DNA from: Thermasporomyces sp040195635
GTDB lineage: Bacteria; Actinomycetota; Actinomycetes; Propionibacteriales; Actinopolymorphaceae
Direction of reading: 5' to 3'
NCBI RefSeq assembly: GCF_040195635.1
Contig: NZ_JBEFTX010000022.1
Span: 62,001 to 126,000 of the forward strand
Length of the DNA stretch: 64,000 nt
The position numbers were made by a program, and so were the translations under genes. Positions 43,139 to 52,690 of this stretch are shown in pieces; position 1 is the stretch's first letter; the number at the start of each line of letters is the position of its first letter. Under the pieces are notes generated by a model. It saw only the letters and a list, made by a program, of their open reading frames with translations. It was not told the DNA's origin and did not search any database.

Positions 43139-44353
43139 TCAGACGAAGGCAAAGGGGTCGGCGTAGAAACGGTCGAGAACCGAAGTCGCCGCCGCGATTA
43201 CTGGTGCGTTGTCGTCGAGGGCACTCGGTGTGATCATTCGATCGGCGTCGAACCCGGACCGAGCCCATCGGCGAGCCTCAGCCCGGACTTCGGCTAGGTG
43301 TTCCGGCACTCGCAGCGGTGTGCCGAAGAGGATCACCTGGTCCGGCGCCATCATGTCGTGCACGATGGCGATCGACTCACCCACAGCGCGGGCACGATCC
43401 CGCAGTAAGTAGTCGGCAAGCCGATCCCCTGCTTTGGCTTTGGCGATCAGGTCACCCAGCAAGTGCCCTGGCAGAAGCACCCCTTCGCGTTCTGCACGTC
43501 GTACGATCGCGAGGTCGCTAGCCACGGAGGTCGCGCATCCGGACCGGCCACACTGGCACGGCACCAGCGCTGGTCGCGAGAGTGGAAGGTGCGCGATGTC
43601 ACCGGCGCCTTCATCTCGTCCGTGATAAACCCGTCGATCGACCACGATGCCGGCACCGATCACGTTCCCGACATAGACATGCAGGAAGTTGGGAACTTTG
43701 AGTGCGGCGCCAAACCACATTTCAGCGCGGGCCAGCGCTCGCTCGGTCGAGTCGACGCGGAGCTTGCCGGGAAACTGGCCATCGGCGATCGCCGCTACGT
43801 CCACGTCGGTCCACCCGAGCAATGTGTGTGCGCGGACGACGCCATGCCGCGAGTCGACCCGGCCGCCAGTCGCGAAGCCGGTGCCGATGATCCGCGCTGG
43901 ACTCTTGGCTGTCATCTGCTCGATCGCTTGCGATGCTTCGCGGACGACCAAGCTTGGATCGAGGCGTCCATCGTGCTCCACTCGCATTGTCTGGTCTACG
44001 AGTGAACCCCGCAGGTCAACCAGTCCGATGGTCGTCCAGCGCAACCCCACATGGATTCCTACGACATGAAAGCGATCAGTCGACAAGTCGAGCGGGACCC
44101 GCGGTCGTCCCCCTGCGCCTCCAACCAGGCCGGGCAGTTCACGCAACAGCCCAGCTTTGGTGAGCTCGCCGGTGATCCGCGTGGTGGTTCCGGAACCCAG
44201 CGACAGCATCCTGGCCAGATCGACCCTGGGGGTTGGACCGTGTTCGAGTAGCACCCTTAGCAGTGCGGCGACATTGTGACGGCGTACGTCGGAGCGGCCA
44301 GCCGCCATGCGCGCGGGCTCAACTCCAGTCTCTCGGGTCGCGATGCGCGTCAT
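43139..44353 (-). CDS. ROK-family transcriptional regulator
   Basis: The 404-residue protein has an N-terminal winged helix (residues 25-85: VAALLRVLLEHGPTPRVDLA, then GSGTTTRITGELTKAGLL). The ROK sugar-kinase-like domain includes the zinc site (His255 and CQCGRSGC with Cys266, 268 and 273). The kinase active-site stretch is altered (VDSTERALARAE in place of NDANxxAxGE), as in regulators that bind sugars without phosphorylating them. It probably controls the neighbouring sulfatase, enolase-type enzyme and ABC importer. Start near 44353; a GTG/ATG choice within the first 20 residues is possible. Confidence 0.9.
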   Translation of the reverse strand: MTRIATRETGVEPARMAAGRSDVRRHNVAALLRVLLEHGPTPRVDLARMLSLGSGTTTRITGELTKAGLLRELPGLVGGAGGRPRVPLDLSTDRFHVVGIHVGLRWTTIGLVDLRGSLVDQTMRVEHDGRLDPSLVVREASQAIEQMTAKSPARIIGTGFATGGRVDSRHGVVRAHTLLGWTDVDVAAIADGQFPGKLRVDSTERALARAEMWFGAALKVPNFLHVYVGNVIGAGIVVDRRVYHGRDEGAGDIAHLPLSRPALVPCQCGRSGCATSVASDLAIVRRAEREGVLLPGHLLGDLIAKAKAGDRLADYLLRDRARAVGESIAIVHDMMAPDQVILFGTPLRVPEHLAEVRAEARRWARSGFDADRMITPSALDDNAPVIAAATSVLDRFYADPFAFV

Positions 44354-44435
44354 CGTCTCGTATTACCCCGCATTACCTCGTGTCGCTCATGGTAATCACT
44401 GACTGCGAACGCCAACGACCAGGGATTGACCATGA

Positions 44436-45539
44436 TCAATACCACCCGGGGTGATCGAGGTTGAGTTGGAGGCCGACACCAGGCCGCATCGGCAGCTCCA
44501 GAGCACCATCGCACGGGGCGGGCTCTGGCGGCAGTGTGACCGCCGACCGGTCGACGTCCTCGCCGTAGATGTACTCCACCAGCGTGAAGTCGGGATGGAT
44601 GGTAGACAGGTGGGCGGATACCGCTGTGCTCACCGGGCCGCAAGGATTGTGGTAGGTCAGCTCGACACCACTGACCCGCTCTGCCAGTTGTTGGAGCTGA
44701 ACCGGACCGGCCGTGTACTTGGGGTCGAGAAGCAGAACCCGGAGGTGCCCGGTCGACAGCGCTGCCTCGATCTCCTCATGGGTAGACAAGGCTTCACCAC
44801 CAGCGATGGGTGCCTTCGTGCGAGCCCCCAGCCACCGCATTGCGTCAGGGTCGGTGACGTCTACCGCGTCTTCGAGCCAGGCGATCCCCAGCTCGTCGAG
44901 CTGCGGTATGGCGTTCTCCAGCTGGTCGTGGCTGAGGTGATGATGAACGTCTACCATCAGGTCGACGCTCTCGCCGATGGCATCACGGACCGCTCGCACG
45001 ATCGCCACTCCAGTGTCGACGATCGAGAGCCCATGCAGCACTGGCCCGTCAAAGGGCGCCACCTTGACCTTGCGATGACCATCGGCCACAGCCTGCGCCG
45101 CCTTTGCGGCGAGGTCGACCGGACGTCGTTGGCCGGCACTGCGGTTGAGGTTGGCATACACCGGCACGCGATCACGGCGCGTGCCGCCAAGCCACTGCCA
45201 CAGCGGAACACCTGACGCATGCGCGGCGATATCCACCAGTGCCATCTCCAGACCACCCAGGATCGTCCGCTGCATGAACTGTCGCCGCGGATCGGCAACT
45301 GCTGCGCATGCTTGCCTGAGCTGCGTCGTAACAGCGTCGCGATCGGCGATCGCGTCGATCCCACGCAGCGGGCTAAGCACCTCTCGCACCGCTGAGGGGA
45401 CCATCTCCGGCCACATGCTGTCCGAGCACTCGCCAGTGCCAACCAGCCCGTCGTCGGTCGACACCTCGAGGAACATCCAGGTCGAGCGCTGCGTCGCCGC
45501 CAGGCGTCGCAGCCTGACGTTCGTGATCCGACTGCCCAT
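44436..45539 (-). CDS. Enolase-superfamily (mandelate racemase/muconate lactonizing) enzyme
   Basis: The 367-residue protein has the capping domain and a barrel with the KxK motif KVKV (Lys157/Lys159), metal ligands Asp197 (MVDVHHH), Glu223 (WLEDAV) and Glu249 (GGEAL), then DPKYTAGP (Lys274) and His297. These are all the residues needed for proton abstraction next to a carboxylate. Members dehydrate or racemise sugar acids and related hydroxyacids. Its location between a ROK regulator and an ABC importer points to a sugar-acid step, not muconate metabolism. ATG 45537-45539; the promoter lies in the divergent region 45540-45734. Confidence 0.88.
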   Translation of the reverse strand: MGSRITNVRLRRLAATQRSTWMFLEVSTDDGLVGTGECSDSMWPEMVPSAVREVLSPLRGIDAIADRDAVTTQLRQACAAVADPRRQFMQRTILGGLEMALVDIAAHASGVPLWQWLGGTRRDRVPVYANLNRSAGQRRPVDLAAKAAQAVADGHRKVKVAPFDGPVLHGLSIVDTGVAIVRAVRDAIGESVDLMVDVHHHLSHDQLENAIPQLDELGIAWLEDAVDVTDPDAMRWLGARTKAPIAGGEALSTHEEIEAALSTGHLRVLLLDPKYTAGPVQLQQLAERVSGVELTYHNPCGPVSTAVSAHLSTIHPDFTLVEYIYGEDVDRSAVTLPPEPAPCDGALELPMRPGVGLQLNLDHPGWY

Positions 45540-45555
45540 GGACGTCGCCTCCCCA

Positions 45556-45579
45556 GTTAAGTTGCTTATCGAAGCTAAC
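45556..45579. promoter_or_regulatory. Candidate ROK operator, enolase-gene side
   Basis: GTTAAGTTGCTTATCGAAGC followed by TAAC is an imperfect palindrome ending in GTTA/TAAC. Its reverse strand contains TTAGCTTCGATA, which recurs as TTAACTTCGTTA at 45675. It lies 17 bases upstream of the enolase-type gene's start, where a repressor would block transcription. Confidence 0.45.
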
Positions 45580-45672
45580 TAGCGCGGGCCGGCCCGTCAA
45601 CTCCCCTAATGGCCGTCAACTCCCCGCTCAGAACCGCGCCCGATCCGGGGTTGACGCCAGGCAAGGACCAAC

Positions 45673-45686
45673 ATTAACTTCGTTAC
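45673..45686. promoter_or_regulatory. Candidate ROK operator, importer side
   Basis: ATTAACTTCGTTAC shares the TTARCTTCGWTA core with the site at 45556 and lies 49 bases upstream of the substrate-binding protein start. Two matching sites, one near each divergent start, suggest one regulator for both directions. ROK operators in other bacteria are also AT-rich TTA...TAA palindromes. Confidence 0.45.
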
Positions 45687-45734
45687 ACAGTTTTCATCCG
45701 ATGGCGTTCGCTCAGTGGCGAGAGGAAGCACACG

Positions 45735-47333
45735 ATGCGACCAGTCTCCCGAAAGCTCACCGCGGACCCGACCCGGCGAGACTTCCTGCGTCTAAGCACC
45801 GCCGGAGCCGTGCTCGCCGGCATGGGTGGGCTGGCAGCTTGCGAATCTGCTGTTGAGCAGCAAGCTTCCGACAAGACGGACAGCGGCAGGAACCGCCCAC
45901 GGCCAGGGGGCGAACTCATCGTCGCCCAGCCGCAAGACATCGTTCCGAACGCGGTTCGAAACCAGGCCGCTCAAGACGCGAGCTGGCGACGCTCGATCTT
46001 CGACACTCTGATCGGCATCGAACGGAAGAGTGGTGAGATCCAACCCTGGTTGGCCACCGAGTGGGAGACCAGCGACGGTGGCAAGGTCACGACGCTAACC
46101 GTCCGTGACGATGTGACCTTCCACAGCGGCCGCCCATTCACCGCCGACGACGTCAGGTTCACCCTCGAGTTCATGCGTGATGAGCAGCCGGCCTGGTCAT
46201 TCCAGTGGCTGCTCGAGAGGGCGACCAGCATTGACGTGCCGGACAAGACCACCGTCAAGATCGCGTTCGACCAGCCCATCAACAACCTTTTCGACGCGCT
46301 GGCCTTGATGATCATCGTTGACAAGGAGACGGCACCGAATCTGCTCGCCGCGGAGGCCAGCAACGACATCATCGGCACGGGGCCCTTCGCCTGGGGCGAA
46401 TACCATCAAGGGGAAAGCCTGACGCTGCGGAGGAACGACAGGTACTGGCAAGACGACCAGCCTTTCCTCGACACCATCCGGATTCGAATCATCCCGCGCC
46501 CCGAGGCGCTGATGTCTGCACTGCGCTCCGGTCAGGTTCATCTCGGCACCAACATCAGCCCGCTCAACACCACCCAGGTGAAGAACGACGATCGGTTCGA
46601 GATCACTGCCTACGAGACCTACAGCGCAGGCGTCTACCTTGGCGGAAACGTCAAGTCGGAACCGCTTGACGACAAGCGGGTGCGGCAGGCGATCAACTAC
46701 GCCATCGATCGGCAGCGGATCAACGACGACCTCTACCTCGGCCAGGCGAAGGTCACGGCACTGCCATGGTCCAGCGCGAGTGACGCCAACAACCTCGAGC
46801 TTGCTCGGCACTACGAGCGTGACCTGAACAAGGCCAAGGACTTGCTGGCCGCCGCAGGCGCTGAAGGCGCGACGGTGGTGCTCGAGACAAACGCCCAGTT
46901 CAGCAAGGTTGCGGAGATCGTCGAGTTCAACCTTGAGGAAGCCGGCGTCAAGCCACAGCTCCGCGTTCTGAGTGCCGACCAACAAGAGGATCGGTTTCAG
47001 AACCGTACATTCGAAGGACTGTGGATCGGCGTGCATGGCTACAACGCACTGTCCCCGGTCGACCTGATCTACAGTGCGCTGCCGTACAAGACCCAGCAAA
47101 ACCTGTTCAACTTCGAGTCTGCAGAGTACACGCAGCTTGCGGAGGCCACGCTCACCGCCAACAGTGATCAGGACAAGCGCACCGCTTACGACGCAGTCAG
47201 TGAGTTTCTACTCGACCAGGCCTTCTGTTGCGACCTGGTGCAAGGAGCGAGCACCGTGGTGAGCTCGGGTGTGAGCGGATGGGACTACACCGTCTGGGAC
47301 GACCTCATGCTGCACCGGGCCGGCCTGGAGTAG
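45735..47333 (+). CDS. ABC importer substrate-binding lipoprotein (SBP family 5)
   Basis: The 532-residue protein starts with a twin-arginine-type signal (TRRDFLRL, Arg14-Arg15) and a lipobox LAAC with Cys36, so it is exported, perhaps by Tat, and lipid-anchored. The mature part has the family-5 marks: GGELIVAQPQDIVPN, DVTFHSGRPFTADDVRFTLE, GTGPFAWGEYHQGESL and RVRQAINYAIDRQRI. Family 5 binds oligopeptides, nickel or, in actinomycetes and thermophiles, oligosaccharides. It starts a five-gene importer/glycosidase unit, so a glycan ligand is likely. Confidence 0.93.
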   Translation: MRPVSRKLTADPTRRDFLRLSTAGAVLAGMGGLAACESAVEQQASDKTDSGRNRPRPGGELIVAQPQDIVPNAVRNQAAQDASWRRSIFDTLIGIERKSGEIQPWLATEWETSDGGKVTTLTVRDDVTFHSGRPFTADDVRFTLEFMRDEQPAWSFQWLLERATSIDVPDKTTVKIAFDQPINNLFDALALMIIVDKETAPNLLAAEASNDIIGTGPFAWGEYHQGESLTLRRNDRYWQDDQPFLDTIRIRIIPRPEALMSALRSGQVHLGTNISPLNTTQVKNDDRFEITAYETYSAGVYLGGNVKSEPLDDKRVRQAINYAIDRQRINDDLYLGQAKVTALPWSSASDANNLELARHYERDLNKAKDLLAAAGAEGATVVLETNAQFSKVAEIVEFNLEEAGVKPQLRVLSADQQEDRFQNRTFEGLWIGVHGYNALSPVDLIYSALPYKTQQNLFNFESAEYTQLAEATLTANSDQDKRTAYDAVSEFLLDQAFCCDLVQGASTVVSSGVSGWDYTVWDDLMLHRAGLE

Positions 47334-47335
47334 CT

Positions 47336-48286
47336 GTGCTCAACTTCGTAGCTCGACGCGTGCCCGCGGCGATCGTCACGCTTGTTTTGGCGTCGATTGC
47401 CGTCTTCTTCCTGATCAAGATGCTGCCCGGCAGCCCAGCGACAACGATTCTTGGCGACCAGGCAACGCCAGAGGCGGTGCGGGCACTCGAGGAGAAGATG
47501 GGCCTAGCCGATCCGCTGTGGCAGCAGTACTGGGACTGGGCGCGCGGTCTCGCAACCGGAGACCTCGGTCGGTCGTACATCTCCGGCGAGCCGCTGGTCG
47601 AGACCTTCCTCCGAGCAGGTGGCGCCACCCTCGAGCTGGCCCTGGGCAGCCTTGTGGTCACTGTCGTGTGTGGCTTCGCCTTAGGGATGGCTGGTGCAAC
47701 GGTGCGGCTGCACGGCATACAGAGCATGCTGAAGGCCTTCAATGCAATCGTGTTTGGCGTGCCGGAGTACGTCGTCGGAATCCTGCTCATTCTCGCGTTC
47801 GCCATCAACGTTCGCTTGTTACCTGCCGGCGGACGAGAGCCGCTGCTGGAGGACCCGGAGATCGGGATCCAGTACCTGCTCATGCCGGCGATCGCCCTGG
47901 GTTTGCATTCGGCAGTTGTCATCGCGCGCTTTCTGGAGACTGCACTGCGGACGGAACTAGACGAGGAGTACGTCGAAACGGCGTTCGCCAAGGGTTCGTC
48001 GAGGCGCCGCATGTTGTGGCGACACGCCCTTCCGAACGCGCTTCCTTCCGTGATCACCGTGTTGGGTCTGCGAGTCGGACATCTGTTGGGCGGCGCTCTC
48101 ATTATCGAAGCCATCTTCGCGTGGCCAGGGTTAGGGCAGGTGCTCGCCAACGCTGTCATCGCTCACGACTACCTGATCGTCCAAGACCTCGTGGTGTATT
48201 TCGTCGTCGTCTTCATTGCCATGCAGGTGGCGACTGACCTCGTCCACGCGACTCTGGACCCGCGCGTCCGCTTGGAGGGCGAATGA
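47336..48286 (+). CDS. ABC importer permease 1 (DppB type)
   Basis: The 316-residue membrane protein starts at GTG 47336, two bases after the SBP stop. It has the DppB pattern: NFVARRVPAAIVTLVLASIA, LPGSPATTILGD, GDLGRSYISGEPLVETFL and the EAA-loop EYVETAFAKGSSRRRMLWRH. Six helices are visible. The frame is open further upstream but overlaps the SBP gene and is shadow. Its end overlaps the next permease by 4 bases. Confidence 0.92.
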   Translation: MLNFVARRVPAAIVTLVLASIAVFFLIKMLPGSPATTILGDQATPEAVRALEEKMGLADPLWQQYWDWARGLATGDLGRSYISGEPLVETFLRAGGATLELALGSLVVTVVCGFALGMAGATVRLHGIQSMLKAFNAIVFGVPEYVVGILLILAFAINVRLLPAGGREPLLEDPEIGIQYLLMPAIALGLHSAVVIARFLETALRTELDEEYVETAFAKGSSRRRMLWRHALPNALPSVITVLGLRVGHLLGGALIIEAIFAWPGLGQVLANAVIAHDYLIVQDLVVYFVVVFIAMQVATDLVHATLDPRVRLEGE

Positions 48287-49152
48287 CAGCTATAGAGGTG
48301 ACGCAGCTCGCGCCAGCTCAGGGTGTCGGCGCCCGAACCGGGCGATGGTCCCGAGCGCTGCGTACGCCCTCTGGTGCGACCGGCCTGGTGGTCGTGACGG
48401 TGCTCGTTGCGGCCGGCCTGATGGCGCCAGTGCTCGCGCCATTCGATCCGGCCTTCCAGTCGACCGGCGCATCGTTGCTCGGCCCATCCAGCCAGCACTG
48501 GCTCGGCACCGACGAGCTTGGGCGGGACATCTATTCACGCCTGCTGTACGGCATCCGGCAGGACGTCATCATCACCGTCTTGGGGGTCCCGCTCGGGCAG
48601 GTCATCGGAGTCGTCTTAGGCCTGGTTGCCACCGTGGATCGACTAGCTGACGGCGTAGTCCAGCGCCTCCTCGACGTCAAGATGGCGTTCCCACAGGTCA
48701 TTCTGGCTGCAACGCTGGCCACGATCATCACACCAGGATTCGCAACCGTGCTGATCGTGATCGTGATCGCTGGGATTCCGGTGACAGCACGGTTGACCCG
48801 TTCGGCCGTGCTGACGCAGCGCGAGCGCGACTACGTGGTCGGCGCTCGGGTGGTCGGTGCTGGCCGGGCGGCTATCTTGTTCCGGCACATCCTGCCGAAC
48901 TCGCTCGACGCCCTCATCGTGCACTTCGTCATGGCGGCCGCGGGTGCAATCTTCCTCGAGGGCGGGCTTGCGATCATCGGCTTTGGCATCCAGCCACCCA
49001 ATCCATCCCTCGGCGGCATGATCGAGACTGGCCTGCCATTCCTCGCCGAACAGCAGTGGTACGTACTCGGCCCGATCGCTGTGCTTACTGGCCTGGTCAT
49101 CGGTCTCAACCTGCTGGCCGACGGCATCAACGCCGCATTGCGGCGGGGCTAG
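48283..49152 (+). CDS. ABC importer permease 2 (DppC type)
   Basis: The 289-residue protein has the N-terminal leader helix of DppC, then HWLGTDELGRDIYSRLLYG, several membrane helices and the EAA loop VGARVVGAGRAAILFRHILP with LGFGIQPP-like GFGIQPPNPSLGGM near the end. It starts with ATGA overlap with permease 1 and is followed closely by the ATPase gene, so it forms the heterodimeric channel with permease 1. Confidence 0.93.
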   Translation: MTAIEVTQLAPAQGVGARTGRWSRALRTPSGATGLVVVTVLVAAGLMAPVLAPFDPAFQSTGASLLGPSSQHWLGTDELGRDIYSRLLYGIRQDVIITVLGVPLGQVIGVVLGLVATVDRLADGVVQRLLDVKMAFPQVILAATLATIITPGFATVLIVIVIAGIPVTARLTRSAVLTQRERDYVVGARVVGAGRAAILFRHILPNSLDALIVHFVMAAAGAIFLEGGLAIIGFGIQPPNPSLGGMIETGLPFLAEQQWYVLGPIAVLTGLVIGLNLLADGINAALRRG

Positions 49153-49161
49153 GGGTACGTG

Positions 49162-51207
49162 ATGACTGAAGCCATTCTCCAGGTACGCGGGCTGCGAATC
49201 GAGTTTCCCACGCGCCTAGGCGTGGTGCAGGCGGTGCGAGGTGTTGACTTCGACGTGCACGCAGGTGAAGCACTGGCGATCGTCGGCGAGTCGGGCTCCG
49301 GGAAGTCTGTTACCGCGCGGTCATTGGTTGGGCTGGTCCGTGAGCCGGGGCGAATCGTCGACGGGTCGGTGAAGTACCGGGGCGAGGACGTCTTCGCCAT
49401 GTCGGAATCGGCGCTGACGGCATACCGCGGCGGCGAGGTGGCTCTGGTGTCCCAGGATCCACAGTCCTCGCTGAACCCAGTGATGAGTGTTGGTGACCAA
49501 ATCGCCGAGGCACTTCGACTGCACGGGGCTGACCGACGCGCGGCCCGCCGGAGGGCGGCGGAGCTGTTGGATCTGGTCGATGTCCCAGACCCCGCCAAAC
49601 GGTTGGCCGGTTACCCGCACCAGTTTTCCGGCGGCATGCGCCAGCGGGTCCTGATCGCGATGGCTCTGGCAAACGACCCGTGCGTCATCATCGCTGACGA
49701 GCCGACGACAGCATTGGACGTCACCGTCCAAGCGCAGGTTCTCGATGTCTTCGCCCGACTCAACAGGGAGCTGGGCACGGCGGTCGTCGTCATCACCCAC
49801 AATCTCGGCCTGGTCGCCCGGCTGTGTGACCGGATCCTCGTGATGTACGGCGGCAAGGTCGTGGAGCAGGCACCTGTCGATGCGTTGCCGAACGATCCCC
49901 GCCATCCGTACACCTGGGGTCTCCTCAAGTCCGTGCCGAGGATCATCGGGGCCGACAAAGGTCGACTTCCGGCCATCGAGGGCAGTCCCCCTGATCTGCG
50001 CCAGCCACCCGCCGGATGCCCGTTCGCACCGCGCTGCGACTTCGCCGACAATCGCTGCCGCGCCGAGATGCCGCCCATGTACCAGCACGGGTCCGGCCAT
50101 GTTGCTGCATGTTGGCGAACCGCCGACGGCCTGCGCCTCGACCCGCCCACCCCAACGCCGCTACACGTGGGCACCACGAACTCGGACCTGTACGAGGGGA
50201 GGCCCGACGTCCTGGCTTTGCGTGAGGTGCGCAAGACGTACGTCGTTCACAAGCGCAGGCTGGTTACCCGCACCAGCGAGGAGGTACGCGCGGTTCGCGG
50301 CGTCGACCTCCACCTCCGAGCAGGCGAGACGGTCGGGCTGGTGGGTGAGTCCGGCTGTGGCAAGTCCACGCTGGCGAAGATAGTTCTTCAACTGGAGCGT
50401 CCCGATGGCGGCGAAGTGCTGGTCAACGGCAAAGACCTCGCTGACACGCACGGGGCCGAGCTCAAGAGATTGCGTCGCCAGGTGCAGCTGGTCTTTCAAG
50501 ACCCGTACGCCTCACTGAATCCACGGCACACGATCGGCGACCTGGTCGCCGAGCCGCTACGCATCCACCGGATCGTGCCAGCGTCAGAGGTGCCAACCCG
50601 GGTGAGTGAGCTGCTCGAACTTGTGGGTCTGGAGCCGTTGATGGCCAACCGGCTCCCTCGAAACTTCTCTGGCGGCCAGCGGCAACGCATCGCCCTGGCG
50701 CGAGCTCTGGCCGTTGAGCCAACCCTGCTGGTGCTCGATGAGCCGGTCTCGGCGCTGGACGTGTCGTTGCAGGCGCAGATCGTCAACCTGCTGCAAGACC
50801 TCAAGGTGCGGTTGGGTATCTCGTTGCTGTTCGTGGCCCACGACGTCGCCGTCGTCCGCCACGTCAGCGACCGAATTGCCGTGATGTACCTCGGGCAGAT
50901 CGTCGAGGAGGGATCGGCCGACGAGATCTGTGCAAGCCCCCGGCACCCGTATACCGCGGCATTGCTGTCTGCGGTACCGGAGCCGGACCCGGCAGTTGAG
51001 CGCAAGCGCGATCGAATCGTGCTCCGAGGCGAAGTCCCCAGCCCCCTCGATCCGCCGGCCGGATGCCCATTCCACCCCCGCTGCCCGATCGGACCGACGG
51101 CTGTGTCCGGGCGCGAGGCGTGCGCGTCGGAGCGCCCGAGGCTTCGCCTTCTGTCGACGGGACACCGGTCGGCCTGTCACTTCGCCGAGGAGCTCGACCG
51201 GATATGA
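49162..51207 (+). CDS. Fused double ATPase of the ABC importer (DppD-DppF)
   Basis: The 681-residue protein joins two ATPases in one chain. The first has Walker A GESGSGKS (42-49), signature FSGGMRQRVLIAMA and Walker B VIIADEPTTAL. The second has Walker A GESGCGKST (about 397), signature FSGGQRQRIALARA and LVLDEPVSALD. Each half ends with the oligopeptide-type C-terminal cysteine block (GCPFAPRCDFADNRC and GCPFHPRCPIGP) that may bind an iron-sulfur cluster. The fusion supplies both ATPases for the two permeases. ATG 49162 with AGGGG six bases before it. Confidence 0.93.
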   Translation: MTEAILQVRGLRIEFPTRLGVVQAVRGVDFDVHAGEALAIVGESGSGKSVTARSLVGLVREPGRIVDGSVKYRGEDVFAMSESALTAYRGGEVALVSQDPQSSLNPVMSVGDQIAEALRLHGADRRAARRRAAELLDLVDVPDPAKRLAGYPHQFSGGMRQRVLIAMALANDPCVIIADEPTTALDVTVQAQVLDVFARLNRELGTAVVVITHNLGLVARLCDRILVMYGGKVVEQAPVDALPNDPRHPYTWGLLKSVPRIIGADKGRLPAIEGSPPDLRQPPAGCPFAPRCDFADNRCRAEMPPMYQHGSGHVAACWRTADGLRLDPPTPTPLHVGTTNSDLYEGRPDVLALREVRKTYVVHKRRLVTRTSEEVRAVRGVDLHLRAGETVGLVGESGCGKSTLAKIVLQLERPDGGEVLVNGKDLADTHGAELKRLRRQVQLVFQDPYASLNPRHTIGDLVAEPLRIHRIVPASEVPTRVSELLELVGLEPLMANRLPRNFSGGQRQRIALARALAVEPTLLVLDEPVSALDVSLQAQIVNLLQDLKVRLGISLLFVAHDVAVVRHVSDRIAVMYLGQIVEEGSADEICASPRHPYTAALLSAVPEPDPAVERKRDRIVLRGEVPSPLDPPAGCPFHPRCPIGPTAVSGREACASERPRLRLLSTGHRSACHFAEELDRI

Positions 51208-51305
51208 GGCGAGTCGTCGACGCGGGCGCAGCAGGCCGGCGCACATCCCGACCATAAGGAGGTTTGCCACACCGCCCGAGACCCATCTGCACGTGAGGAG
51301 GATCC

Positions 51306-52472
51306 ATGCACAGGTTACTCCGTACACTCGCAGCATCGGCGGCACTTGCCGTCGCTCTCGCCACTACCACTGCCCACCCAGCCGCCGGCGTAGAGAAGGA
51401 CGCCGGCGTGGTGGGCGTAGCGGCCGGCGACGGCTCGCTTGTCATTGCAGGGACTGATACCCCCTTCGTACTGCTCGGGTTCAACAGCGTTGGCGTCCTC
51501 TATCCGGAGATGTACCCGCAGCTGTGTGACTCGACCGGGATGGACGCCGCCACCCGAACCGAACTCTCCGCCACCCGCGACGCCATGGTGAACCACACTG
51601 CACGAGAGCTCCGCGCGATGGAGAGCTACTGGAACGCCAACACGGTGCGGTTCCAAGTCAGCCAGGGGGCGCTCGCGCTCGAGGCCAACAACTCGGGGGC
51701 CGACCCGTATACGAGCAACGTGCTCGACGTCGTGGAGACGGCCCGAGAGCTCGGCCTCATAGTGATCGTCTCACTTCAGACCCAGGGCTACGGCTGCACT
51801 CCACACGTCGACGGCGAGCAGGTCAAGCTGCCCAACCACGACTCGGTTGTCTCATGGCAGCAGCTGGCTACTTCGCTTGGCTCCGACGAGGGCGTGATTC
51901 TCGAGATCTTCAACGAGCCGCAGACCAAGCGAGCATGCGACACAGGTGTGGACTGGTCGTGGCCGGAGTGGATGTATGGCTGCGACGGCGCTCCGTCCGG
52001 CGACATGGGGATGGTCGGACTGGGCAAGCAGGTACGAGCGATGGCGCCGAACAACGTCCTGCTCTTCGACGGCGACAACAACGGCGGGAAGTTCAACGAG
52101 TTCGTCCCTCCGCCTGATATCCCGGACAACTCGGCCTACGCTCCGCACACGTACTTCAATGCCGACGGTCCCACGGGCAACTCGTTGGGTGAGGGCTGGG
52201 ACGCCCGGTTCGGGCACCTACAGGAAAGCGGTGAGGCGCTCGTCGTCACCGAGTGGAACGGCTCGGCGTCCTGCAAGGCGTTCGACCTCGCGCCGGTACT
52301 TGTGAAGGAGTATCTGCCAGCTCACCAGATCGGCTTGTTCGTGCATTCGTGGGACGCACCGGCGGCGGACCTCGTAGACAAGAACTACCACCCGGTCGAC
52401 TCCGTAGCCAAGTGCCCAGAGTTCACCGGAGCGTCGCTCGCCTACGACTACTTCTGGTCGCAGACCACATAG
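51306..52472 (+). CDS. Secreted glycoside hydrolase family 5 protein
   Basis: The 388-residue protein has a Sec signal peptide (residues 1-28, cleavage near AHPAAG). The GH5 catalytic residues are Glu204 in EIFNEPQ (acid/base) and Glu316 in VVTEWNG (nucleophile), with VRFQVSQ, SLQTQGYG and NSAYAPHTYFN as the usual strand ends. Several cysteines (CDSTG, YGC, CDTG, GCDG) may form disulfides. GH5 enzymes cleave beta-glucans or mannans. It is the last gene of the importer unit (AGGAGG before ATG 51306), so it likely releases the oligosaccharides that the importer takes up. Confidence 0.9.
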   Translation: MHRLLRTLAASAALAVALATTTAHPAAGVEKDAGVVGVAAGDGSLVIAGTDTPFVLLGFNSVGVLYPEMYPQLCDSTGMDAATRTELSATRDAMVNHTARELRAMESYWNANTVRFQVSQGALALEANNSGADPYTSNVLDVVETARELGLIVIVSLQTQGYGCTPHVDGEQVKLPNHDSVVSWQQLATSLGSDEGVILEIFNEPQTKRACDTGVDWSWPEWMYGCDGAPSGDMGMVGLGKQVRAMAPNNVLLFDGDNNGGKFNEFVPPPDIPDNSAYAPHTYFNADGPTGNSLGEGWDARFGHLQESGEALVVTEWNGSASCKAFDLAPVLVKEYLPAHQIGLFVHSWDAPAADLVDKNYHPVDSVAKCPEFTGASLAYDYFWSQTT

Positions 52473-52500
52473 CCCGTTCCAAACCCTCTGCTGATGGTGG

Positions 52501-52540
52501 GGGCTATCCCTGTTTGCCTACCCGCAGGCAGGGATGGCCC
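52501..52540 (+). terminator. Stem-loop terminator of the importer operon
   Basis: GGGCTATCCCTG at 52501-52512 pairs with CAGGGATGGCCC at 52528-52539 with one mismatch. A second stacked pairing of GCCT with AGGC lies inside. It starts 28 bases after the GH5 stop codon. Confidence 0.65.
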
Positions 52541-52690
52541 GTCATCTCTATCACCGTGTTCCTCGAGCAGGTCGTACAGCGCGCCTGACCGCTCCCTGCC
52601 GGTGGGGGTTCGCCGTGCTCGACCACGAGCTTGTAGCGGTCGGTGCGGTACATCGTTGTGCAGGCAGGCGGATCGTACGCATAGCCCGAG

